5,954 nt of DNA. Origin: Actinomycetota bacterium. Its GTDB lineage: Bacteria > Actinomycetota > Actinomycetes > Streptosporangiales > Streptosporangiaceae. The notes under the pieces are model-generated. The model had not been told where the DNA came from. It saw nothing but the letters and a program-made list of their open reading frames with translations, and searched no databases. The DNA is taken from the NCBI GenBank assembly GCA_003242605.1, contig QGUZ01000311.1:1-5954 (forward strand), in the 5' to 3' direction. The translations under genes and the position numbers were made by a program. This document shows positions 1-5,053 of the stretch, piece after piece (the stretch's first letter is position 1; every line of letters starts with the position of its first letter).

Positions 1-234
1 CCGTCCCCCGCGGGCTGCGCGGGGCGGGGTGTGGGGGGGGGGGGGGTGCCCCCCGGGGGGGACTTGCCCCGCGGGGGCGGGGGTGCCCGGTCCCGCCCCG
101 GGGGCCCCCCCGCCGCCGACGTCGGCGAGCGCGGCGGCGGTCGCCGCGGCCGCGGCCCGCGCGGGGCCCGGGCCGGCGCGGCCGGGCCCCGCGGCAGAGG
201 GCCCTGCGGCGGCGGGCACGGCGGTGAGCGTCAC
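1..234 (-). CDS. Third gene of the nuclease operon, N-terminus only (partial)
   Basis: An open frame begins with GTG at 234 and stays open through base 1, so the gene leaves the window after 78 visible codons. The start overlaps the stop of the preceding gene as GTGA, and a GGAGGA ribosome binding site lies 6 bases upstream; both argue for a real, translationally coupled start. The visible protein begins VTLTAVPAAAG and is then almost wholly Ala, Gly, Pro and Arg, with no recognisable domain, signal peptide or membrane segment. It looks like a disordered N-terminal extension. A second possible start is the GTG at 217-219. A 14-base C run (sense strand) lies inside the frame and encodes a His/Pro stretch, so an indel there would shift the frame. 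The function is unknown; from the company of a Cas4-like nuclease, a helicase or ATPase would be a natural but unproven partner. Confidence 0.55.
   Translation of the reverse strand, partial: MTLTAVPAAAGPSAAGPGRAGPGPARAAAAATAAALADVGGGGAPGAGPGTPAPAGQVPPGGHPPPPHTPPRAARGGR
21..83. repeat. G-tract cluster with a 14-G homopolymer and possible G-quadruplex
   Basis: The plus strand carries G runs at 21-24, 26-29, 33-46 (14 G), 55-61, 73-77 and 79-83. Bases 49-60 form a perfect C6G6 palindrome. Four or more G runs with short loops are enough for a G-quadruplex on the plus strand, which is the template strand of the partial gene here. Homopolymers of this length slip in replication and in sequencing, so the run length may be variable or wrong in the assembly. 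Confidence 0.7.
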
Positions 235-1691
235 GACCAGTCCTCCATCGCGTCCTCATCGGTGGGGACGTACTCGGCGGGCGGGCCGCCGTGCGTCCAC
301 GGGGTCTCCTCCCGGCTCGGGAACGGGAAGGCGGGGCCGTCGCCGGGGGCGAGGTCGGCGTAGCAGACGGCCTCCCCGACCTCGGGCACGCTCCCGGGCG
401 CGGGGCGGGCGCCGCGGCCCATGCCGTCGTTGACCTGCAGCACGACCGCGCCGTGCCGTACCTCGACCACCTCGCAGTGCTGGCGCGGGCGGGCCGGGGA
501 GACGAGCACGTCGCCGGGGGCGAGCCGGACCGGGTCGGCGGTGGCCACGGTGACCAGCGGCCGGTTCACCGCCCGGGTACGGCCCGGCGGCACGATTTTG
601 CGGTCGAGCTCGACGGCGACCACCTCGCCGGCGAACGCCCGGCCCTCCAGCCGGTGCTCGACCATCACCATCGGGTCGTCGAGGGCCCGCTGCGCCTCGA
701 ACGCCTGCTGGGCCCGCTCCATCGCGGACAGCCGCACCGCGGCGCCGACCGCGCTGTCGTGCCGCCCCCGCGGCAGGCCGCCCTCGGCGATGCGGATCGC
801 CTCCCGGGTGAACTCGGCGCGGTCCCGCTCCCATCGGGCGGGCACGCTCCGCGCCTCGGGCAGGCCGCGCAGCAGCTCGACCGCCCGCCACATCACCTGC
901 CAGGTCGGTTCGAGCTGGGAGTGCACGGCGTCGCGCACCGCGGCGGCCGAGCCGGTCGCCTCGTAGGTGCGGATCGCGGGCGCGAGCACCTCGGCGTCGA
1001 ACTCGGGCGCGGTGTCCGGGCCGGCGGGCGGGGACCACACCATGTCCTCGGCGGCGGCCGCCGCCTCCGGGCCGGTCATGCCGTCCGGCGGGGCGATCCA
1101 CCCGACGAGCGCGGCGAGGTTGCCGTCCTCCACCCGGCTCTGCCCGGTGGCCCAGTGCGCGGCGAGCGCCTCGGTCATCGCCACCAGCAGCGACGAGCCC
1201 GGGAAGTCGGCGCGGTCGGCGAGGAAGGTGAGCCACTGGCCGAGCACCGGCACCGACGGGTGCACCGGGTAGGGGCCGTCGGCGCGGCGGAACCGGCAGG
1301 ACCGGCCGAGCAGCCGGGTGAACGCGATCCCCCGCGGGTTGGGCACGAGGAGCTGCGGGGCGTCGCGGCTGCGCTCGTACGGGGTCTTCGCCTCGACCGT
1401 CTCGACGTCCCGGGCGTACCCCTCGATGTACGGCAGCATGATCGCGGCGAGCTCGGCGACGAACGCAAACCGCTGGTCGCGGTCGCGGGGCTGCGGCACG
1501 ACGAGCAGGCGTGGCTCGGCCGGGTCGGTGCCGAGCATCGCGCCGAGCGGGGCCGCGGCCTCGCCGGCGAGGCGCAGCGGGATGAACACCATGGGCCGCG
1601 GCGACAGGTGCAGGTGCCGCACGGTGGCGATCGGCTGCGCCCGGCCCTCGCGTACCGCGCGCGCCCGGGCGTAGGCGGCGAGCACGCTCAT
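231..1691 (-). CDS. Conserved-looking 486-aa protein of unknown function, partner of a Cas4-like nuclease
   Basis: I do not recognise the family. The 486-residue protein starts MSVLAAYARA and has no signal peptide or membrane segment, so it is probably cytoplasmic. Residues 30-90 are mixed hydrophobic (MVFIPLRLAG, LLVVPQPRDRDQRFAF). Residues 112-200 contain QLLVPNPRGIAF and a helical stretch (LGQWLTFLADRADF, SSLLVAMTEALAAHWATG). Residues 235-335 are mostly helical and charged. Residues 345-445 look beta-rich (FAGEVVAVELDRKIV, LVTVATADPVRLAPGDVLVS, CEVVEVRHGAVVLQV), resembling a small barrel. The tail is acidic (TDEDAMEDWS). The ATG overlaps the nuclease stop as ATGA, and GGGAGG lies 10 bases upstream, so the two are translationally coupled. 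Its own stop overlaps the next start. By analogy with Dna2-type enzymes, a barrel between nuclease and helicase would be a DNA-handling part, but that is inference. The coding call is strong; the function is open. Confidence 0.9.
   Translation of the reverse strand: MSVLAAYARARAVREGRAQPIATVRHLHLSPRPMVFIPLRLAGEAAAPLGAMLGTDPAEPRLLVVPQPRDRDQRFAFVAELAAIMLPYIEGYARDVETVEAKTPYERSRDAPQLLVPNPRGIAFTRLLGRSCRFRRADGPYPVHPSVPVLGQWLTFLADRADFPGSSLLVAMTEALAAHWATGQSRVEDGNLAALVGWIAPPDGMTGPEAAAAAEDMVWSPPAGPDTAPEFDAEVLAPAIRTYEATGSAAAVRDAVHSQLEPTWQVMWRAVELLRGLPEARSVPARWERDRAEFTREAIRIAEGGLPRGRHDSAVGAAVRLSAMERAQQAFEAQRALDDPMVMVEHRLEGRAFAGEVVAVELDRKIVPPGRTRAVNRPLVTVATADPVRLAPGDVLVSPARPRQHCEVVEVRHGAVVLQVNDGMGRGARPAPGSVPEVGEAVCYADLAPGDGPAFPFPSREETPWTHGGPPAEYVPTDEDAMEDWS
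241..246 (-). promoter_or_regulatory. Ribosome binding site fixing the start at 234
   Basis: The minus strand reads GGAGGA here, 6 bases before the GTG at 234 and inside the last codons of the upstream gene. It is the main evidence that a third gene begins at the overlap. Confidence 0.6.
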
Positions 1692-2833
1692 GCCACCGCC
1701 ACCTCCCGGGCCGCGGCGCCGAGCGCCTCGGCGTAGAACCGGTGCACGAGCCGGAGCCGGTCGGCGATCTCCGCCTCGTCCTCGGCGGGCTCGCGGGCGC
1801 CCTCGGCGAGGCCGAGCACCTCGGGGATCGTGGCGAGCCCGCCGAGCGCGTCGCGCACCGCGCGGCCGAGCATGTCGGTGGCCTCCCGTTCCCTGGCCTC
1901 GGCCCGGCAGAAGTACGCCATGTCGCAGGTGGAGAGGCATTCGGGGGCGAACCGGGCGGGCACCTGCCGTACCGCGCGGGCGAGGTCGGCGGCGGGGCGG
2001 GTCGGGGCGCCGTCGGGGCCGGGCCGCAGGTCGAAGGTGAGGTCCGGGGGCAGCCGGTCGAGGATGCGGTCGATGCGGGTGAGCCGGGCGAGCTGGCGGG
2101 CGAGCACGGCGAGCTGCTGCCGGACGTCGACGAACGTTGCGGTCGGGGTGTTGGCGAAGTCCTTCGGGCAGACCAGCACGACGTCGTGCGCGACGAGGGC
2201 GGGGTCGGCGCCCTCGGCGGCGAGCAGGGCGCGCAGCGCGTGCACGTACACCGCGGCCTGCCGGGCGGCCGCGGCGACCTGCGCGGGCTCGGCCTGGCCG
2301 TCGATGATCGCGAACGACTTGATCGCGATCACGTGGAACCGGCCGCCCGCCTGCAGCGCGATCACGTCCGGTTCCAGGTAGACCTCGGTGCCGCCGGCGT
2401 CGAGCCGGAGCAGCGGATGGTCGACGAGCACGCCCGCGGGCCTGCCGTCGGCGGCGGCGCGGGCGGCGTCCCGCAGCAGTTCCCGGGTCCGGGCGTGCCG
2501 TGCCTCCCGGCCGGACCCTTCGGTCTCGGCGACGTCGACGTAGCCGACCTCGCCGACGTCGCGGCCGAACAGCTCGCGGAGCAGCCGCAGCAGCTCGGCG
2601 CACCCGTCGGCCTTCACCAGCCGCTCGAACGCCCGCGCCCGGGTGATGGCGAACACCGACTGGCCGAACGGCGCCGGGTGGCCGAGGTGCCGGGCGATCG
2701 CGCGCTTGTCCACCCCGGCGGCGTCGAACACCGCGCGGCGGTCGCAGCCGGGGTTGGCGGCGAGCGCGGCGATCGTGCGCGCGGTGTGGTCGACGGCCGG
2801 GTGCGGGCCGCGCAGCACGTCGAGCCGGTTCAC
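1688..2833 (-). CDS. Cas4/RecB-like PD-(D/E)XK nuclease-fold protein with cysteine cluster
   Basis: A 381-residue cytoplasmic protein probably acting on DNA ends or single strands. Visible marks of the RecB/Cas4 fold are an ARAFE motif (residues 66-70), EPDVIAL with Asp156, then VIAIKSF with Lys172, and QAAVY (Gln192, Tyr196), which fits the Q-x3-Y motif after the catalytic lysine. Cysteines 299, 303 and 309 (C-x3-C-x5-C) together with Cys30 near the N-terminus mimic the four cysteines that hold the 4Fe-4S cluster in Cas4, AddB and Dna2. In Cas4 the C-terminal spacing is usually C-x2-C-x5-C. The usual acidic residue two before the lysine is Ala170, so the active site may be degenerate or rearranged. 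GTG at 2833 was chosen because AAGGAGG sits 5 bases upstream; a longer frame from 2887 would put that site inside the gene. The stop overlaps the next ATG. No cas1, cas2 or CRISPR array is in view. Confidence 0.85.
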   Translation of the reverse strand: MNRLDVLRGPHPAVDHTARTIAALAANPGCDRRAVFDAAGVDKRAIARHLGHPAPFGQSVFAITRARAFERLVKADGCAELLRLLRELFGRDVGEVGYVDVAETEGSGREARHARTRELLRDAARAAADGRPAGVLVDHPLLRLDAGGTEVYLEPDVIALQAGGRFHVIAIKSFAIIDGQAEPAQVAAAARQAAVYVHALRALLAAEGADPALVAHDVVLVCPKDFANTPTATFVDVRQQLAVLARQLARLTRIDRILDRLPPDLTFDLRPGPDGAPTRPAADLARAVRQVPARFAPECLSTCDMAYFCRAEAREREATDMLGRAVRDALGGLATIPEVLGLAEGAREPAEDEAEIADRLRLVHRFYAEALGAAAREVAVA

Positions 2834-3216
2834 GCGGCCCTCCTTCTGCGGCGGGCCGCGACGCGGGGCGGCCGCGCGGCGGGCCATGCGACCCGTACGA
2901 CGCGGCGGGCGGGTCCGGGTACGGCCGGCCCGGCGGCCGTGGCGGCGCGGCCGTACCCGCCGGCGACGGGGGGCACCGTCCCGCCGGGGGGCGGGCAGGC
3001 GCCGGGAACCTCCGGGTCCCGCCGGCCCGGTCGCGTGCCCGCCGATGGAGCGGGCGGCCCGCCCGGCCCGCGGCCCGGATCGAGCGCGTCGTCACGGGCG
3101 GGCCCGGCACCGGGCGGCCCGGCGGGCATCCGGCGCGTCCGGGCGCGCTCCCCGGCGGCCGGCCATACCCGTCGCCGCAGGTGAACGAGGCGCTCTTCCA
3201 GCAGGTCGCGTGTCAC
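2830..3216 (-). CDS. Possible leading small gene of the operon (weak)
   Basis: An open frame of 129 codons runs from GTG at 3216 to a TGA that overlaps the nuclease start as GTGA, the same joint used at the next two genes. The first residues, VTRDLLEERLVHLRRRV, look like a genuine helical N-terminus. The rest is Pro, Gly, Arg and Ala-rich with no domain. There is no Shine-Dalgarno site at 3216, but a TANNNT box lies 7 bases upstream, as in actinobacterial leaderless transcripts. About 87 % of third positions are G or C by my count, which does not stand out in DNA this GC-rich. It could equally be a 5' leader of the nuclease mRNA with a chance open frame. The GTG at 3240 is an alternative start. 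Confidence 0.3.
   Translation of the reverse strand: MTRDLLEERLVHLRRRVWPAAGERARTRRMPAGPPGAGPARDDALDPGRGPGGPPAPSAGTRPGRRDPEVPGACPPPGGTVPPVAGGYGRAATAAGPAVPGPARRVVRVAWPAARPPRVAARRRRRAA
2839..2845 (-). promoter_or_regulatory. Strong ribosome binding site of the nuclease gene
   Basis: The minus strand reads AAGGAGG, followed by a 5-base spacer and the GTG at 2833. This perfect Shine-Dalgarno match decides the start against in-frame codons further upstream. Confidence 0.8.
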
Positions 3217-3229
3217 GCGCGGCACAGTA
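3216..3229 (-). promoter_or_regulatory. Candidate leaderless promoter of the minus-strand operon
   Basis: The minus strand reads TACTGT at 3224-3229, then 7 bases, then GTG at 3216. A TANNNT -10 box this far before an RTG codon is the usual layout of leaderless mRNAs in actinobacteria. No clear -35 hexamer is present; the nearest T-rich stretch (GGTTTT, 3245-3250) is 15 bases upstream of the -10. Whether or not the small frame is translated, this may be the operon promoter. Confidence 0.4.
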
Positions 3230-3534
3230 GCAAAGGCCACTCACAAAACCGGGTGCGCATCGTTCCCACCGGTCCCGCCCATGCGCACCGGATCCGCCTG
3301 GCGGGGCGGTCCGCCGGCCGCGCCGGCGCGCCGTCACCGCCGTCCGCGAAGCGCCCGCCCCGCCGGGCGGCCTCGGGCGTCCTGGCCTCGCCGACCGGGC
3401 GATCTCCGTGTCCGCGGCACCGGAGGGGTCCGCGATCCGAGCCGCGCACGCGGCGCTCGGCGAACAATGCGCCCGGAGCCCCACGCCGAGCCGCCTCGGC
3501 CGCCCGCGCCGCGCCGCCGTACCCGCAAACCGGT

Positions 3535-3551
3535 GCGCCGGAATTCGGCGC
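3535..3551. repeat. 17-bp inverted repeat, possible operator
   Basis: The arms GCGCCG and CGGCGC are perfect complements around the 5-base centre GAATT. It lies 118 bases before the regulator start, within the more AT-rich part of the intergenic region. A protein-binding dyad is possible, but a 6-bp GC arm is easy to find by chance here. Confidence 0.3.
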
Positions 3552-3626
3552 GGTGATAACCCGCTGTTTCGGCCCCGATTATCCCGGGTCACCGCATGGC
3601 CACGCCCATTCCATGGGAAAAATGCC

Positions 3627-3680
3627 GGAACACTGGGGGCATCTACCGGTATGGGGGCTTGAACCGGTATGGGGGCATCT
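3627..3680 (+). repeat. Three tandem 18-bp units overlapping the regulator start codon
   Basis: The heptamer TGGGGGC recurs at 3634, 3652 and 3670, exactly 18 bases apart. Units two and three share 14 identical leading bases, ACCGGTATGGGGGC (3645-3658 and 3663-3676), each starting with the palindrome ACCGGT. Units one and three share the last 11 bases, TGGGGGCATCT. The third unit contains the start codon of the regulator gene. This could be an iterated operator for autoregulation, or a recent slippage duplication of the start region. Confidence 0.65.
3651..3662 (+). other. Four-codon mini-frame (Met-Gly-Ala-stop) just before the regulator gene
   Basis: Because the 18-bp unit is duplicated, an extra ATG precedes the gene in the same frame. 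It reads ATG GGG GCT TGA and ends 6 bases before the ATG at 3669. It may affect initiation at the real start, but no ribosome binding site supports its translation. Confidence 0.25.
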
Positions 3681-4511
3681 TCCGATTCGCCGGGCCGTGC
3701 CCGGGTGAGGGCGCGGCTTTTCCACGACGTCCTGCTGGAGCAGTACAGCTATCCACCGGGTCCCGGCGTCACCCTTCCGCGGCACGCGCACGACGAGTAC
3801 CACCTCTGCCTCAACGTCGGCACCCCGGGCCAGTACCACTACCGGGGGTCCTGGCACCTGGTCCCGCCCGGCAGCCTGACGGTGATCATGCCGGACGAGG
3901 TGCATCTGGCCAGGGACCCGACCGACCGGGAGACCGATTCGTCGTACTCGGTGCTGTACGCGAGCTCCGCGCGCATGCGCCAGGTCGCGACGGATCTGGG
4001 TGGCCGGCACGCAGGCCTGCCGTTCTTCGCCGATCCCGTCATCGCCGACGCCGACCTCACGGCCCGGTTCGCCCGGGTGCACCGGCTGCTCCACGAGGAC
4101 ACCGCGCTCGCCCGCGACGTGCGCCTCGCGTCGTTCCTCGCCCTGCTGCTGCAACGGCACGGCCGGGTCCGCACGGCGACGCCGCGCGACGGCCGCGGCC
4201 CGGCGGCGGCGGTGGAGGCGGCCCGGTCCTACCTGCACGACAACTACGCCGCCGACGTCACGCTCGACGAGCTGGCGAAGATCGCCGGACTGAGCCCGTT
4301 CCACTTCGCCCGGCAGTTCCGGCGGCACGTCGGGGTGCCGCCGCACGCCTACCAGCTCCAGCTGCGGATCTCGCACGCCAAGCGGCTGCTGCTGCGCGGC
4401 CTGCCGGTGAGCCGGGTGGCGCAGGAGACCGGCTTCTTCGACCTCAGCCACCTCACCCGGCACTTCAAGCGGCACGTGGGCGTCGCGCCGGGGCGCTACG
4501 CCCAGCGCTGA
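3669..4511 (+). CDS. AraC-family transcriptional regulator
   Basis: A 280-residue cytoplasmic DNA-binding protein, close to the usual length for the family. Residues about 17-120 match the AraC-type cupin sensing and dimerisation domain: HAHDEYHLCLN (39-49), QYHYRGSWHLVPPGSL (55-70) and MPDEVH (74-79) follow the typical H-x-H-D-E-Y and PG-x-L-x3-P-x-E-x-H pattern. Residues about 184-280 are the double helix-turn-helix domain, with VTLDELAKIAGLSPFHFARQF in the first motif and the family signature running through LPVSRVAQETGFFDLSHLTR to HFKRHVGVAPGRY in the second. The ligand is unknown. ATG at 3669 gives the full domain, but its only purine-rich upstream stretch is GGGGG 11 bases away; GTG at 3705 is a possible shorter start. 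It lies 83 bases before a SnoaL/hydrolase pair in the same direction, which it most likely activates, and the repeats at its start suggest autoregulation. Confidence 0.93.
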   Translation: MGASSDSPGRARVRARLFHDVLLEQYSYPPGPGVTLPRHAHDEYHLCLNVGTPGQYHYRGSWHLVPPGSLTVIMPDEVHLARDPTDRETDSSYSVLYASSARMRQVATDLGGRHAGLPFFADPVIADADLTARFARVHRLLHEDTALARDVRLASFLALLLQRHGRVRTATPRDGRGPAAAVEAARSYLHDNYAADVTLDELAKIAGLSPFHFARQFRRHVGVPPHAYQLQLRISHAKRLLLRGLPVSRVAQETGFFDLSHLTRHFKRHVGVAPGRYAQR

Positions 4512-4526
4512 CCGCCGTCCGCAGGT

Positions 4527-4547
4527 GCGCAAGAACGTACATTACGC
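4527..4547. promoter_or_regulatory. Candidate dyad operator upstream of the SnoaL-like gene
   Basis: GCGCAA, a 9-base centre and TTACGC form an imperfect inverted repeat with 5 of 6 arm bases complementary. It sits in the short gap after the AraC gene and just before the candidate promoter, a plausible place for an activator site. The assignment to the neighbouring AraC protein is inference. Confidence 0.35.
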
Positions 4548-4569
4548 GGGCCGGTCGCCGACCTAGCCT
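4542..4569 (+). promoter_or_regulatory. Candidate promoter of the SnoaL/hydrolase operon
   Basis: TAGCCT at 4564-4569 fits a TANNNT -10 box, with the poor -35-like TTACGC at 4542-4547 sixteen bases upstream. A weak -35 overlapping a dyad is typical of activator-dependent promoters. TACATT at 4538-4543 is an alternative -10 box. Confidence 0.35.
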
Positions 4570-4584
4570 CCTGGATCGAGCGAC

Positions 4585-4591
4585 AAGGAGG
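4585..4591 (+). promoter_or_regulatory. Ribosome binding site of the SnoaL-like gene
   Basis: AAGGAGG, a perfect Shine-Dalgarno core, precedes the ATG at 4595 with only 3 bases between. The spacing is short but the match is strong, and it fixes the start against the longer frame that reads in from upstream. Confidence 0.75.
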
Positions 4592-4594
4592 ATC

Positions 4595-5053
4595 ATGACC
4601 AGCGAGGACCGCTACCAGGTGGAGACGGCGATCAGCCGCCTGGGCCGTCTCGTCGACGACCGGGACTGGGACGGGCTCGACGGCCTGCTCGGCGACGTCG
4701 TCGAGGTCGACTACACGTCCCTGTGGGGCGGCGAGCCGGAGAAGGTCGCCCGCGACGTCCTCATCGGACGCTGGCGGAACCTGCTCGGCAAGCTCGACGC
4801 CACCCAGCACGTCATCACCAACATCCTGCCGGAGATCTCCGGCGACACCGCCACGGCCACCGCGAACGTGGTCGCCGTGCACCGCCGCGCCGTCCCCACG
4901 GGCGGTCACCTGTGGACGGTCGGCGGCAGCTACCACATCCGGCTCGCCCGCTCCGGCGGCGCCTGGCGGATCGAGTCGATCACGCTCAAGGCCGCCTGGA
5001 CCGACGGCAACATCGCGATCATGACCGACTCGGAAGCGGAGGCGAGCGAATGA
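4595..5053 (+). CDS. SnoaL-like / NTF2-fold protein
   Basis: A 152-residue protein, the usual size for a single SnoaL-like domain. The opening helices (residues 5-33, with RLVDDRDWDGLDGLLGDVV) followed by VEVDYTSL are typical of the SnoaL_4-type NTF2 superfamily, which includes dehydratase, isomerase and cyclase-like enzymes with a conical pocket. Beta strands follow in TQHVITNILPEISG with His72, TATATANVVAVHRR, and the closing GGSYHIRLARSGGAWRIESITLKAAW. His72 and the Asp residues at 21-26 are candidate pocket residues; no exact reaction can be named. There is no signal peptide. The stop overlaps the next start as ATGA, so it is probably made in step with the hydrolase and may act on the same substrate. 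Control by the upstream AraC regulator is likely from position only. Confidence 0.85.
   Translation: MTSEDRYQVETAISRLGRLVDDRDWDGLDGLLGDVVEVDYTSLWGGEPEKVARDVLIGRWRNLLGKLDATQHVITNILPEISGDTATATANVVAVHRRAVPTGGHLWTVGGSYHIRLARSGGAWRIESITLKAAWTDGNIAIMTDSEAEASE

Larger units (their letters stand above)
3241..3668. other. Divergent intergenic region without a convincing gene
   Basis: This stretch lies between the leftward operon and the rightward regulator gene. Several open frames cross it on both strands, but their products are Arg/Pro/Ala-rich, lack ribosome binding sites and show no domain. From about 3530 to 3620 the DNA is noticeably richer in A and T than its surroundings, as expected of regulatory DNA. 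It contains a 17-bp dyad at 3535-3551, GATAA and TTATC in inverted orientation (3555-3559 and 3579-3583), and CCCAT-N3-ATGGG at 3605-3617. I could not place a confident promoter for the regulator gene. Confidence 0.6.

Noticed and set aside
49..83. Intrinsic terminator for the minus-strand operon in the GC-rich hairpins.
   Set aside because: There is no T run after the hairpin on the minus strand, and an open, well-started frame crosses the region.
291..1736. Long plus-strand frame opposite the 486-aa gene.
   Set aside because: Its product is rich in Gly, Arg, His and Ala, without domains or a ribosome binding site, as expected of the antisense of a high-GC gene.
1688..2833. Assignment as a CRISPR-associated Cas4.
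   Set aside because: No repeat-spacer array and no cas1 or cas2 is present in the window, so only a Cas4-like fold is claimed.
231..3110. A single 959-aa open frame on the minus strand.
   Set aside because: Only its last 486 codons are a real gene. The upstream half is an Arg/Pro-rich shadow of the nuclease gene in another frame; the ATG at 1691 with its ATGA overlap marks the true start.
1742..3184. 480-aa plus-strand frame opposite the nuclease gene.
   Set aside because: It mirrors the nuclease codons and turns to Arg/Pro/Gly-rich sequence past 2834. There is no initiation signal.
3092..3592. 166-aa minus-strand frame in the intergenic region.
   Set aside because: Low-complexity Arg/Ala/Gly/Pro sequence, no Shine-Dalgarno site, and it ends inside the better-supported leader region without any operon joint.
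3181..3708. 175-aa plus-strand frame across the intergenic region.
   Set aside because: Composition is Arg/Pro/Ala/Ser-rich with no domain. It has no ribosome binding site and runs into the AraC gene out of frame.
3596..4594. Upstream extension of the SnoaL frame through the AraC gene (485-aa frame).
   Set aside because: The part before 4595 is an out-of-frame shadow of the AraC gene. The strong AAGGAGG at 4585-4591 fixes the real start. The repeated Tyr-Gly-Gly pattern near its beginning comes from the 18-bp DNA repeat.
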